NCBI RefSeq assembly: GCF_900120175.1
Contig: NZ_FQLF01000001.1
Span: 248,001 to 312,000, forward strand
DNA: 64,000 bases
From: Oceanicoccus sp. KOV_DT_Chl
Lineage (GTDB): Bacteria; Pseudomonadota; Gammaproteobacteria; Pseudomonadales; Dasaniaceae
Direction of reading: 5' to 3'
How positions within the stretch are numbered: the stretch's first letter is position 1; the number at the start of each line of letters is the position of its first letter. This document shows positions 19,296 through 28,995 of this stretch, one piece after another. The notes beneath the pieces are model-generated. The model worked only from the letters and a program-made list of their open reading frames with translations. It did no database searches and was not told where the DNA came from. The position numbers and the translations under genes were made by a program.

Positions 19296-20525
19296 ATGAA
19301 CCGTAATCTGGAATTACTGGACCCAGCCATTATGGGTAATGAAGAGACCATGTACAGCTTGTTAAATCATCTGCGTGAACACGACCCTGTTACTTATGTA
19401 GAGCATCCTAACTACGAGCCTTTCTGGGCGCTCACCCGTTACGATGACATAAAGTTCATCAGCCAGAACAACAGCCGCTTTCTTAACAACCCTCGTACGG
19501 TACTGGTACAAAAACAATTTGAGCAAACGCTTTTAGAGAAGTTTGGTTCTCGCAACGGTCTGGAAACGCTGATCCATATGGATGCCCCCAAGCATAAGAA
19601 GCTTCGGGGTGTCACGCGCGAGTGGTTTAAACCAGGCTCTATTGGAAAACTCTCTGGTAATCTAGAGGCCATCGCCAAGCAGTATGTTGACAAAATGGAA
19701 GCGATGGGCGGGGAGTGTGACTTTGTAAAAGACATTTCTTTGCTCTACCCGTTACAAACCATCATGTCCATTATCGGTGTACCACCAGAGGAAGAATCCA
19801 TGATGCTGAGGTTAACCCAGGAGCTGTTTGGAGGTGCCGACCCTAGCCTGGCCCGTGGAGCTGATAGCACTGACGCGCTGGCAGTAATAATGGATTTCTT
19901 TACGTATTTTACTGCGCTAGTGGAAGACAGGAAGCAGAACCCGCAGGACGATCTGGCGACAGTGCTAGCGACGGCACTGGTGGACGGCGAGCCAATGGAG
20001 CAATTAGACCAGATCAGTTATTTCATTATTACCGCGACAGCAGGACACGATACTACCGCTGCCACGATAGCGGGTGGCATGAAGGCGTTGATAGAAAACC
20101 CGGAACAATTACAAAAATTACGTGATAACCCCAAGCTTTGTAATAGCGCGGCTCGTGAAATGATTCGTTATACCGTCCCAGTCCGACACATGATGCGCAC
20201 CACGACTCAGGATGAACAGTTTCAGGGGCAAACCATTAAGGCTGGCGAGAATATCTGCATGTGGTATCCAGCGGCCAATCGGGATAGTGCCGGCATTAGC
20301 AACCCTGATGTATTTGATATTGAGCGAGACAATAAGAACCAGCTGGCCTTTGGTTTCGGCAGCCATATGTGTTTAGGACAGCATCTGGCGATTCTGGAGG
20401 TTGAGTTGTTCTTCCGCGAATTATTACCTCGGCTTAAAACCATCGAGATTAACGGCGAACTGGATTGGGTGAAGGCTGTTTTTGTTGGTGGTCTTAAATC
20501 GATGCCGGTGCGGTATCAGTTCTAG
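19296..20525 (+). CDS. Cytochrome P450
   Basis: A soluble 409-residue bacterial P450. The I-helix oxygen-activation motif is Ala249-Gly-His-Asp-Thr-Thr254, the ExxR pair is Glu288/Arg291, and the heme loop is FGFGSHMCLG at 352-361 with Cys359 as the iron ligand. There is no membrane anchor. The overall pattern (AGHDTT, R-H-M-M-R-T-T) fits terpene- or steroid-hydroxylating families such as CYP108, CYP125 or CYP142, but subfamily needs alignment. No ferredoxin or ferredoxin reductase gene is in the window, so redox partners must come from elsewhere. Likely regulated by the divergent AraC protein. Followed by an acyl-CoA synthetase. Confidence 0.96.
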   Translation: MNRNLELLDPAIMGNEETMYSLLNHLREHDPVTYVEHPNYEPFWALTRYDDIKFISQNNSRFLNNPRTVLVQKQFEQTLLEKFGSRNGLETLIHMDAPKHKKLRGVTREWFKPGSIGKLSGNLEAIAKQYVDKMEAMGGECDFVKDISLLYPLQTIMSIIGVPPEEESMMLRLTQELFGGADPSLARGADSTDALAVIMDFFTYFTALVEDRKQNPQDDLATVLATALVDGEPMEQLDQISYFIITATAGHDTTAATIAGGMKALIENPEQLQKLRDNPKLCNSAAREMIRYTVPVRHMMRTTTQDEQFQGQTIKAGENICMWYPAANRDSAGISNPDVFDIERDNKNQLAFGFGSHMCLGQHLAILEVELFFRELLPRLKTIEINGELDWVKAVFVGGLKSMPVRYQF

Positions 20526-20641
20526 CCATTTGTTGAAACGCCACTTTTTTTAATACTTGGTTAGAGTGTTAGGAGCACAGCACTGATAAAAATGAATAGC
20601 GGTAGGGTGGACAGGGCCGCTAATTAATCAACAAGGTCATT

Positions 20642-22339
20642 ATGATAAAAATAAACGATCCGCTAGCTAATTTAATTTCACCGCTAGATGCCTTTTACCA
20701 ACGGGTACAGCAATCACCTGACAGTCTTTGCTTTGTGCAGCCTTTAGGCGAGGGGAGAGTCGAGCAATATACCTGGTCTCGTGCCAGTGACGAGGTGCGC
20801 AGCATGGCGGCTTACCTACTCTCTCTGGAGCTTCCACCGGGCAGTCATATCGCGTTGTTTTCAAAAAATTGTGCCCAATGGATAATGGCAGATTTGGCAA
20901 TATGGCTTGCAGGCCATGTCACTATTCCCATTTACCCGACCCTAAGCGCCGAGTCTATTCGCCAAATAATGCAACACAGTGGTAGTCAGCTTGTGTTTAT
21001 TGGCAAGCTGGATAACTGGGAAGAAATGCAAGATGGTATTGCTGAGAACATCCCACGTGTTTGCTTTTCCTCAAGCCCGGACGCCGTAAAAGCAGAATGC
21101 CTGTGCTGGGATAAAGTGCTAACAGAATTTACTCCCTTTGCACAAAGCCCATCACCAGATTTGGATGCACTAGCGACGATTGTCTATACCTCGGGCACTA
21201 CCGGTATGCCCAAAGGTGTGATGCATTCATTTCGAACCATGGGTACCACCGGCTTGCTAGCGGGTGAGTTATACCAGAGCGGCGGCGCTGATAGATTCTT
21301 ATCCTATTTACCTCTGGCCCATGCTGCTGAGCGGGCCAGTGTGGAGGTCTGCCAGTTTTATCGGGGATTCGCTATTTATTTTTGCCATTCCCTGGACACC
21401 TTTGCTGAAGACCTTCTTCGTGCATCCCCCACATTATTTTTCGCGGTACCGCGTATATGGACCAAGCTGCAGCAGGGCGTCTTCGCCAAATTGTCGCCAA
21501 GGGTATTAAATACATTGATGATGGTTCCGGGGGTGTCGGGGCTATTGGGCCGAAAAATATTAGGGAAAATGGGCTTGGGCAATGTGCGTATTGCAATTAG
21601 TGGGGCGGCACCATTATCAACCTCATTGCTGGCCTGGTATCGCAAGCTTGGGTTGGAAATCCTCGAAGGCTACGGGATGTCAGAAAACTTTGCCTATTCC
21701 CATACCTCTCAGTTGGGTGAGTCAAAAATGGGTTATGTAGGTACTGCCAATCCCTATGTCGATTGCCGTATCGCCGACAGTGGAGAAATCCTGATTCATT
21801 CACCTACCAACATGCTTGGCTATTACAAGGATCCAGAGCAAACCCGTGCAACCCTGGATGAAAAGGGTTATTTACACACCGGAGATATAGGAACTATTGA
21901 TCAGCGCGGTCGGCTGAAAATTACCGGGCGTATCAAAGAGATATTTAAAACCAGTAAGGGAAAGTATGTTACGCCGGCACCGATTGAAAATCGATTATTA
22001 AGCAATACCAACGTCGAGCAGGTTTGCGTTACTGGCGCCTCATTGCCGCAACCGATTGCCTTGGTAAATTTATCCGCGGTGGCGATGAAGAAACTCGATA
22101 GCAGCGAGGATGGCAAGCAAGAAATCATTAATTCATTCAGCGACTTGCTAAATGAATTAAATGGCATTGTCGATAAACATGAAAATCTGCAGTGCTTGGT
22201 TATCGTGCGAGAAATTTGGGGTGTGGAAAATAACTTCACCACACCGACGCTAAAAATTCGTCGTAATACTATCGATGAATATTACGGAAAATTTTACCAA
22301 TCCTGGGTTGATAGCGGCAACAAAGTCATTGTGGTCTGA
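20642..22339 (+). CDS. Long-chain-type AMP-dependent acyl-CoA synthetase
   Basis: A 565-residue ligase with the P-loop TIVYTSGTTGMPKGVMHSF, the AISGAAPLSTSLLAWY region, EGYGMSENFAYSH (A5 motif) and HTGDIGTIDQRGRLKITGRIKEIFKTSKGKYVTPAPIE (A7-A8). The last segment and its ending resemble long-chain (ACSL, FadD15-like) synthetases rather than the shorter enzyme at 14761. It activates the acid produced by P450 or upstream oxidation to a CoA thioester. It lies 116 bases behind the P450 in the same direction and could share its transcript. The start has only a weak AAGG site. Confidence 0.92.
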   Translation: MIKINDPLANLISPLDAFYQRVQQSPDSLCFVQPLGEGRVEQYTWSRASDEVRSMAAYLLSLELPPGSHIALFSKNCAQWIMADLAIWLAGHVTIPIYPTLSAESIRQIMQHSGSQLVFIGKLDNWEEMQDGIAENIPRVCFSSSPDAVKAECLCWDKVLTEFTPFAQSPSPDLDALATIVYTSGTTGMPKGVMHSFRTMGTTGLLAGELYQSGGADRFLSYLPLAHAAERASVEVCQFYRGFAIYFCHSLDTFAEDLLRASPTLFFAVPRIWTKLQQGVFAKLSPRVLNTLMMVPGVSGLLGRKILGKMGLGNVRIAISGAAPLSTSLLAWYRKLGLEILEGYGMSENFAYSHTSQLGESKMGYVGTANPYVDCRIADSGEILIHSPTNMLGYYKDPEQTRATLDEKGYLHTGDIGTIDQRGRLKITGRIKEIFKTSKGKYVTPAPIENRLLSNTNVEQVCVTGASLPQPIALVNLSAVAMKKLDSSEDGKQEIINSFSDLLNELNGIVDKHENLQCLVIVREIWGVENNFTTPTLKIRRNTIDEYYGKFYQSWVDSGNKVIVV

Positions 22340-22366
22340 GTTAAATGGCGCTTACTTTAGGATTTG

Positions 22367-22514
22367 GTCATTCCTGCGAAGGCAGGAATCCAGAGGGCTG
22401 CGGAGTATGCCTGTGTTATTTAAATGACGAGGGCGGTTTAGTTGTAGATTCATAATAAAACTTCTCAGCAGATTGTGTGCTGAAAAACTGGATTCCTGCC
22501 TTCGCAGGAATGAC
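22367..22514. repeat. Pair of inverted REP-type palindromes
   Basis: Perfect 27-base inverted arms at 22367-22393 and 22488-22514, separated by 94 bases. Each arm holds its own hairpin ATTCCTGC-GAAG-GCAGGAAT. The sequence is of the widespread type that begins GTCATTCC and ends GGAATCCAG in proteobacterial intergenic regions. It fills most of a 400-base gap between the acyl-CoA synthetase and the thiolase-like gene and may terminate or stabilise transcripts. Confidence 0.85.
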
Positions 22515-22742
22515 GAATAAGGAAGAAATGATTTAAGTAAGTGCCATTCTGTCCTGAGTTGATAATAAATTTGGGTTAAATAAAAACAGATCAACGAAGA
22601 TCAACAAAAAATAACCGGCGGAGAGTAAAAGTTAGTGAAACAATTCTTAAAAATATTCTACCGATTAAGCCATTCCATCACGCTTGATCGAAGGTCATTG
22701 ATCACAGTCTATTGATTACATTTTTGAACAACATGAGCTGCT

Positions 22743-24269
22743 ATGAAAAACAATAATGAAAACGCCCCCGTTATTATTGCAGTAGGGCAAAAAACCTACC
22801 GCGATATGGATCTTACACGAAGCCCGGTTGACGCCATGGAGGATGTCGCCAGATTGGCTTTTGCTGAAGTGTCGGGCGATGCATTATTGAAGGATATAGA
22901 TGCTCTGGCAACCATTCGATTTATTGCAGAGGCCAATGAACATGTCGCGGCTTTAATGCCGCCGAATGCTGGAGAAACCTTGCGTGAGCTTTTAGGTCTC
23001 GACAACGCAAACTGCTACCGCGCTAACATCGGTGGCAATACACCGCAGATGTTAGTCAACCATTTCGCAGATAAGTTGGTTGCGGGCGAAGTGCGTACGG
23101 TGATGCTCTGTGGCGGGGAATTAATCGCTTCCTTTTTCAAGGCACTATCAGCAGGCAGTGATTTGTCATTTTGGCAAAACGGTGCAGACAAAGATTGCAC
23201 ACAATTAGTTGCGGATAAAGCGGGTACTAGCGCTTTTGAGGATGCCCATGGATTGTTCGAACCGATCAATACCTACCCGCTATTCGAAAGTGCTATCCGC
23301 CACCATATGGGCCATTCGATAACACAGCACCAACAGCATTTAGGCGCGTTATGTAGTCGCATGAGTGCAGTAGCGGCAAGTAATGAACACGCTTGGAAAA
23401 TGCAGAAAAAATCGTCAGCGGAAATCGCCAGTGTTAGTGAGCGTAATCGCTATATTGGGTTTCCGTATACCAAAGCCATGAATGCGGTGTTGGCAGTAGA
23501 TATGGCGGCGGCAGTGATTATGACTACCGCAGGTAATGCCCGTAAGTTGGGTGTGGAGCCTGGCCAGATGATCTATTTAACGGGTACGGCGGATGCTGAT
23601 GATCGTTGGCATGTTAGCGAGCGTTTAAACTTTCACAGCTCACCCGCGATAAAAGTTGCCGCTGAGTCAGCCCTGTCTATGGCTGGATTGGGTGTTGATG
23701 ACATCGACTTGTTTGATCTATACAGCTGTTTTCCCTGCGCGGTTGAAGTGGCTTGTGACGCTATAGGTCTTGCCAGCGACGATCCCAGAGGCGTGACGGT
23801 AACGGGAGGCCTACCTTTCTTTGGCGGTCCAGGAAATAATTATTCCCTGCATGCTATTGCCGAGATGGTATCGCGGCTACGTAATGGTGGCGGTAAACAC
23901 GGCTTAGTCACTGCCAATGGTTATTATCTAACAAAACATGCTGTGGGAATTTATTCGACAGCAGCGCCGCAGCAGAGTTGGTCACCCACTAGCAAACAAA
24001 ACTTACAGCAACAGCTAGATACTTTGGACTATCCCGCTTTGGAGATGCAAGCCTCGGGGACTGGCACCATTGAGGCGTATACCGTTGCCCATAGTCGTAC
24101 GGGACCCGAACGAGCAATAGTTATCGGGCGCCTTAATAACCAGCGGCGTTTTATTGCTAACACCACCACGGATGAAGCCACGCTCAATGCTTTGCTTGAA
24201 CGGGATGCCGTTGGCCTGCAAGGTACGCTGAATAATAATAATGGTCTTGTCAGTTTTGAATTGAATTGA
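22743..24269 (+). CDS. Thiolase-like protein type 1 with added C-terminal domain
   Basis: A 508-residue intact paralogue of the frameshifted gene at 13177-14764. Residues 1-400 have the thiolase fold: [50 protein letters not shown] and [23 protein letters not shown]. At the site of the usual N-terminal catalytic Cys the sequence reads IGGNTPQ, so that nucleophile is absent, as in TLP1/SCP2-like proteins. The remaining Cys and His in SCFPCA and NNYSLHA may act. Residues 415-508 form a small beta domain ([29 protein letters not shown]) as in mycobacterial thiolase-like protein 1. It likely cleaves or condenses branched or steroid-type acyl-CoA; inferred. Confidence 0.85.
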   Translation: MKNNNENAPVIIAVGQKTYRDMDLTRSPVDAMEDVARLAFAEVSGDALLKDIDALATIRFIAEANEHVAALMPPNAGETLRELLGLDNANCYRANIGGNTPQMLVNHFADKLVAGEVRTVMLCGGELIASFFKALSAGSDLSFWQNGADKDCTQLVADKAGTSAFEDAHGLFEPINTYPLFESAIRHHMGHSITQHQQHLGALCSRMSAVAASNEHAWKMQKKSSAEIASVSERNRYIGFPYTKAMNAVLAVDMAAAVIMTTAGNARKLGVEPGQMIYLTGTADADDRWHVSERLNFHSSPAIKVAAESALSMAGLGVDDIDLFDLYSCFPCAVEVACDAIGLASDDPRGVTVTGGLPFFGGPGNNYSLHAIAEMVSRLRNGGGKHGLVTANGYYLTKHAVGIYSTAAPQQSWSPTSKQNLQQQLDTLDYPALEMQASGTGTIEAYTVAHSRTGPERAIVIGRLNNQRRFIANTTTDEATLNALLERDAVGLQGTLNNNNGLVSFELN

Positions 24270-24316
24270 ATATAAATAATCAGGCTGAAAAGCCTGTGTT
24301 GAATCAGGAGTTTTTC

Positions 24317-25525
24317 ATGTCGAATACCGCGTATATCTACGAAGCTATTCGTACCCCCAGGGGTAAAGGTAAAAAAGATGGGTCACTGCATGAGGTTAAA
24401 CCAGTGACTTTAGCTGCAGGCTTATTAACTGAATTACAGCAGCGCTTATCGCTGGACACCGCAAAAGTAGACGATGTGGTGATGGGGTGTGTGATGCCGG
24501 TGGGTGAGCAGGGCTCAGATGTTGCTAAAACTATTGTGCAGGCGGCGCAGTGGGATGAGAGTGTACCGGGTCTGCAAATTGATCGCTTTTGTGCTTCGGG
24601 TTTAGAGGCCGTTAACTTGGCAGCGATGAAAGTGATGTCGGGTCAGGAACACTTGGTAGTTGCCGGTGGTGTCGAAAGTATGTCGCGGGTACCGATGGGC
24701 TCCAATGGTGGTGCGGTATTTCTTGACCCTGAATATGCGCTGTCCATGCGATCTGTGCCGCAAGGCGTTGGTGCCGACTTAATTGCTGCCATTGATGGTT
24801 ATAGTCGCGAAGATGTCGATGCCTTCGCCTTGGCCTCTCAGCAGCGTGCGGCTTATGCCAGAGATAATGGCTATTTTGATCGCTCGGTGGTGCCGGTTAA
24901 AGACAGCAATGGTCTTAGTATTTTAACCAAAGATGAGTTTATAAAACCGGCTTCTACGATGGAGATTTTGGGTGGACTTAAGCCATCCTTTGCGCTGCAT
25001 GGTTCGCTAGGTTTTGATGATATGGCGCTATCGAAATACACCAGTATTGAAAAAATTGAGCATGTCCATACGCCGGGGAATTCTTCAGGCATTGTTGATG
25101 GCGCCTCGGCGGTATTAATTGGCAGTGAAAAGATTGGCGTGGATCTGGGCCTTAAACCAAGGGGGCGTGTTGTCGCGACCGCGGTGATTGCGACCGATCC
25201 AATTATCATGCTGGCAGGGCCAGGACCTGCCGCTAAACGGGTACTCGAAAAAGCGGGCATGACGGTTGACGATATTGACCTGTTTGAAATCAACGAAGCC
25301 TTTGCATCAGTAGCACTGCGTTTTATGAAAGACCTCAACATTTCACATGAGGTCACCAACGTCAATGGCGGCGCCATTGCCATGGGTCATCCATTGGGTG
25401 CCACCGGCGCCATGCTAATCGGCGTGGTGTTGGATGAATTGGAACGGCGCAAGTTGAAGCGTGGATTAATAGCGTTATGTGTTGGCGGTGGCCAGGGTAT
25501 TGCAACCATTATTGAACGAATTTAA
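24317..25525 (+). CDS. Acetyl-CoA C-acyltransferase (thiolase, FadA-like)
   Basis: A 402-residue degradative thiolase that cleaves 3-ketoacyl-CoA with CoA. All catalytic residues are visible: nucleophile Cys in [12 protein letters not shown], the Asn in INEAFA, His in [17 protein letters not shown] and the second Cys in [13 protein letters not shown] 24317 has AGGAG seven bases upstream; a frame from 24266 overlaps the previous gene by four bases but adds 17 unlike residues. It is followed almost directly by the FadB-like gene, the usual alpha-beta pair of a trifunctional beta-oxidation complex, here in the order thiolase then multifunctional enzyme. Confidence 0.95.
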   Translation: MSNTAYIYEAIRTPRGKGKKDGSLHEVKPVTLAAGLLTELQQRLSLDTAKVDDVVMGCVMPVGEQGSDVAKTIVQAAQWDESVPGLQIDRFCASGLEAVNLAAMKVMSGQEHLVVAGGVESMSRVPMGSNGGAVFLDPEYALSMRSVPQGVGADLIAAIDGYSREDVDAFALASQQRAAYARDNGYFDRSVVPVKDSNGLSILTKDEFIKPASTMEILGGLKPSFALHGSLGFDDMALSKYTSIEKIEHVHTPGNSSGIVDGASAVLIGSEKIGVDLGLKPRGRVVATAVIATDPIIMLAGPGPAAKRVLEKAGMTVDDIDLFEINEAFASVALRFMKDLNISHEVTNVNGGAIAMGHPLGATGAMLIGVVLDELERRKLKRGLIALCVGGGQGIATIIERI

Positions 25526-25540
25526 GTGGGTGATCAGACA

Positions 25541-27679
25541 ATGAGTACATTTTTATATGAAAAGGACGAGGCGGGTATCGTCACGGTAACCATGGATATG
25601 GAAGGTCCGGTAAATACCATGAACGCTGCTTTCAGGACGTTAATGAAAGACACCGTTGATAAGCTGGAGCAAGAGCACGGTTTAACAGGGGTGGTTATAG
25701 CCTCCGCAAAAACCACCTTTTTTGCCGGCGGCGATTTGAAGGAAATGTTAGCCACTCAGCCAGATCAGGTGGAGCAATTGTTCGAACAGGTTGAGCTGAC
25801 AAAATTGCAGCTGCGCCGTCTTGAAAAGCTACAGGTGCCGGTCGTCGCAGCCATTAATGGTGCCGCACTGGGTGGCGGCTATGAGATTTGTTTGGCATGT
25901 AACTATCGTATCTTGCTCAATAATCCCAGCGTGATTATTGGTTTGCCAGAAGTAAGCCTGGGCTTATTACCTGGCGGTGGTGGCACCGTTCGCTTGGTTC
26001 ATCGCCTGGGGTTACAGGCGGCATTGCCTTATTTAACCGAAGGCAAGCGCTTGAGACCTGACAAAGCGCTCGCCAATAATCTGGTGGAACAGCTAGAGGG
26101 TGACAAAGAACAGTTGGTTCCTGCGGCAAAACAATGGATCAAAGCTAACCCTGATGCCTGGCAGCAGCCCTGGGATATGAAAGGACATGTGGTACCCGGC
26201 GGTGGTATTGCCGATAAAGATGTTCAGCAATTATTACAAGTAGCACCTGCGCTATTGAGAAAAACGACTCGAGGTTTATTGCCATCGCCGGCAGCGATTT
26301 TATCCGTCGCTGCCGAGACGATGACGGTAGATTTTGATACTGCTTTACGGGTAGAGACACGACACTTTTTACAGTTGGTGTTAGGGCCTGTCGCTAAAAA
26401 TATTATCAGTACGTTGTTTTTCCAACTCAACGATATTAATGGCGGCGCCAGTCGGCCTAAAAGCGTAGCACAAAAGAAAGTAAAAAAGCTGGGGATACTC
26501 GGTGCTGGCATGATGGGCCAAGGTATAGCGTATTGCGCAGCTTCCGCTGGCATAGAAGTGGTGCTTAAAGATATTTCGATAGAGGCTGCTGAAAAAGGCA
26601 AAACTTATTCGCATAAATTGTTGGCAAAGCGAGTAGCAAGAGGTCACATGGATCAGGCTAAAATGGATGGTATTTTAGCCAGAATTAAACCTTCGGAAAA
26701 TTATCAGGATTTACAGGGTTGCGATCTGATTATTGAAGCGGTGTTTGAAAATATTGAGCTTAAAGCCAAGGTCACTCAGGAGGCCGAACCACTGCTAGCC
26801 AATGGCGGCGTGTTTGGTTCTAACACTTCTACATTGCCAATTACAAAGCTGGCCGAGGCGAGTAATAAACCGGAAAATTTCATAGGTATCCATTTCTTCT
26901 CACCCGTGGATAAAATGCCGTTAATCGAAATTATCTGTGGCGATAAAACCAGCGATGAAGCGTTGGCGCTGGCTTTTGATTTTGCCCGTCAAATTAACAA
27001 GACTGCGATAGTTGTTAACGATGTGCTGGGTTTCTTTACCTCACGAGTGTTCGGTACTTTTATGGACGAAGGCGCGCGGTTATTGCAAGAAGGTGTTAAC
27101 CCTATTTTGATTGAAAGAATGGGGCAGGCAGTTGGTATGCCGGTGGGACCTTTGGCCGTACACGATGAGGTCAGCCAAAAACTTACCCATAGTGCCGCAC
27201 AAACCCAGCGTGATATGGGTATGGATTGTTCCATTAGTGATGTCACAGTGCTCGATGTACTGTCTGTGACCTTGATTGAACAGTATGGTCGCGGCGGCAG
27301 GGCTCATGGCGGTGGTTATTATGAATACCCTGAAGACGGCGAAAAACACCTCTGGCCTAAGCTGTTTGAGTTATTTCATAAGCCTGAAGTTGAGCTGGCA
27401 GAGGATGATATTAAAGATCGTCTGTTGTTCAGGCAGGTGATTGAATCATTAAAATGCTTGCAAGAAGGTGTATTACGTTCAGTCGCGGATGGTAACGTGG
27501 GTTCTATTATGGGTATCGGTGCGCCAGTTTGGACAGGTGGGTTTCTGCAGTTTATTAATACTTACGGTGCCCGGAATTTTGTCGATCGCAGTACTGAGCT
27601 TGCCGCTAAATATGGTGACCGTTTCATACCGCCTGCCAATGTTGTTGAAGCGGCGAAAAATGGCAGTACATTTAATTAG
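25541..27679 (+). CDS. Bifunctional enoyl-CoA hydratase / 3-hydroxyacyl-CoA dehydrogenase (FadB/FadJ-like)
   Basis: A 712-residue multifunctional beta-oxidation enzyme. Residues 1-300 are a crotonase domain with both catalytic Glu (AALGGGYEICL and GLPEVSLGLLPGGGGT). Residues 320-600 are a 3-hydroxyacyl-CoA dehydrogenase domain with the NAD loop LGAGMMGQGIAYCAASAG and catalytic His in HFFSPVDKMPLIEI. A second dehydrogenase C-terminal repeat follows. ATG 25541 is preceded by GGGTG; GTG 25526 directly after the thiolase stop is a less likely start. It forms a transcriptional unit with the upstream thiolase. It performs hydration and oxidation of the enoyl-CoA made by the downstream acyl-CoA dehydrogenases. 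Confidence 0.95.
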   Translation: MSTFLYEKDEAGIVTVTMDMEGPVNTMNAAFRTLMKDTVDKLEQEHGLTGVVIASAKTTFFAGGDLKEMLATQPDQVEQLFEQVELTKLQLRRLEKLQVPVVAAINGAALGGGYEICLACNYRILLNNPSVIIGLPEVSLGLLPGGGGTVRLVHRLGLQAALPYLTEGKRLRPDKALANNLVEQLEGDKEQLVPAAKQWIKANPDAWQQPWDMKGHVVPGGGIADKDVQQLLQVAPALLRKTTRGLLPSPAAILSVAAETMTVDFDTALRVETRHFLQLVLGPVAKNIISTLFFQLNDINGGASRPKSVAQKKVKKLGILGAGMMGQGIAYCAASAGIEVVLKDISIEAAEKGKTYSHKLLAKRVARGHMDQAKMDGILARIKPSENYQDLQGCDLIIEAVFENIELKAKVTQEAEPLLANGGVFGSNTSTLPITKLAEASNKPENFIGIHFFSPVDKMPLIEIICGDKTSDEALALAFDFARQINKTAIVVNDVLGFFTSRVFGTFMDEGARLLQEGVNPILIERMGQAVGMPVGPLAVHDEVSQKLTHSAAQTQRDMGMDCSISDVTVLDVLSVTLIEQYGRGGRAHGGGYYEYPEDGEKHLWPKLFELFHKPEVELAEDDIKDRLLFRQVIESLKCLQEGVLRSVADGNVGSIMGIGAPVWTGGFLQFINTYGARNFVDRSTELAAKYGDRFIPPANVVEAAKNGSTFN

Positions 27680-27806
27680 TCGATGATATAGGTAACTGCT
27701 GCACCATGCGGACGGTAGTGCAGAGGTTTTAAATTTGCTCCTTTTTTTGAGCAACCAAGACACATGAACATTATTGAATGTCAGCAATTTTTAAGGAATT
27801 CTATTT

Positions 27807-28982
27807 ATGCTAAAACGAAATTTTACCGAAGAGCAGAATATGTTTCGGGATGCCTATCGAAAATTTCTAAGTGCCGAGATTGTTCCTAATATGGAGCGTT
27901 GGCGGGAGCAGGGTATCGTAGATCGCGAGGCTTTTTTAAAGGCTGGCGAACAGGGTTTCCTAATGATCTGGCCAGATGAGGCGTTGGGTGGTATGGGCGA
28001 TAATGATTTTCGTTATGAGCAAATCATCATAGAAGAAAATTCCTACGCCCGCACCAGTGACTGGTTTTGTACTTTACACAGCCGTCTTGTCGGTCCTTAT
28101 TTTACCCGTTGCGGCAGTCCGGAGTTACAGCAGCGTATTTTGCCAAAGTGTATCACCGGTGAAACTATTCTGGCGGTGGCCATGACCGAGCCAGATGCTG
28201 GAAGTGACTTGGCGGGCATGCGAGCTACAGCAAAGCTGGACGGAGATCACTGGGTACTGAATGGCGCTAAAACGTATATTTCAAATGGCATAAACGCCGA
28301 TGTCATTATTGTTGCGGCAAAAACTGACCCCGACAACAATCCCCATGCGATGGGTTTATTTGTGGTGGAGCGGGGTATGGATGGATTTGAGCGTGGACGC
28401 AATCTCAAGAAAATGGGTCTAAAGGCCCAGGACACTGCCGAGTTATTTTTTCACGATGTCAAAATTCCAAAAGAAAATGTGCTTGGTGATCCGCAGCAGG
28501 GTTTTATTTACCTTATGCAAGGTTTAGCGGAAGAGCGCTTAATTGGTTCGGTAGGCTATCTCAGTGCGGCACAATTATCATTTGACCTCAGCCTTGAATT
28601 TGTTCAGGACCGTAAAGTATTTGGTAAGCCCTTATCAAAGTTTCAAAATACCCAGTTTGAATTAGCGGCGTTACGAACTGAAATTGATGTGGCGCAATGC
28701 TATGTTGATCAATGCGTGGCTGCTCATAATGCCGGCGAGTTGACTGATGTTGATGCAGCTAAAGCAAAACTGTTAACCAGTGAGTTGCAAATAAAAGCGG
28801 CGAATTTAGGTGTGCAGTTACATGGGGGAGCTGGTTATATGGATGAGTATGCCATTTCCCGTCAATATACCGATGCGCGAATTTCTACCATTTATGCCGG
28901 TAGTTCGGAAATAATGAAAATTATTATCAGCCGGGATTTTATGTCACCAAATTATATTCCCTTTAATAGCAAAAACTTTTAA
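27807..28982 (+). CDS. Acyl-CoA dehydrogenase 1
   Basis: A 391-residue FAD flavoprotein of the acyl-CoA dehydrogenase family. Visible segments are AMTEPDAGSDLAGMRATA (flavin contact), NGAKTYISNGINAD, FGKPLSKFQNTQFELA and LHGGAGYMDEYAISRQYTDARISTIYAGSSEIMK. The Glu of the MCAD-type YEGT motif is replaced (IYAGSSEIM), so the base is probably the Glu of helix G, as in isovaleryl- and long-chain enzymes. It begins a run of three related dehydrogenase genes, seven bases before the stronger start of the next. It introduces a 2,3 double bond into an acyl-CoA; branched substrate is plausible. Confidence 0.93.
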   Translation: MLKRNFTEEQNMFRDAYRKFLSAEIVPNMERWREQGIVDREAFLKAGEQGFLMIWPDEALGGMGDNDFRYEQIIIEENSYARTSDWFCTLHSRLVGPYFTRCGSPELQQRILPKCITGETILAVAMTEPDAGSDLAGMRATAKLDGDHWVLNGAKTYISNGINADVIIVAAKTDPDNNPHAMGLFVVERGMDGFERGRNLKKMGLKAQDTAELFFHDVKIPKENVLGDPQQGFIYLMQGLAEERLIGSVGYLSAAQLSFDLSLEFVQDRKVFGKPLSKFQNTQFELAALRTEIDVAQCYVDQCVAAHNAGELTDVDAAKAKLLTSELQIKAANLGVQLHGGAGYMDEYAISRQYTDARISTIYAGSSEIMKIIISRDFMSPNYIPFNSKNF

Positions 28983-28995
28983 TTGAGGTGTGACT

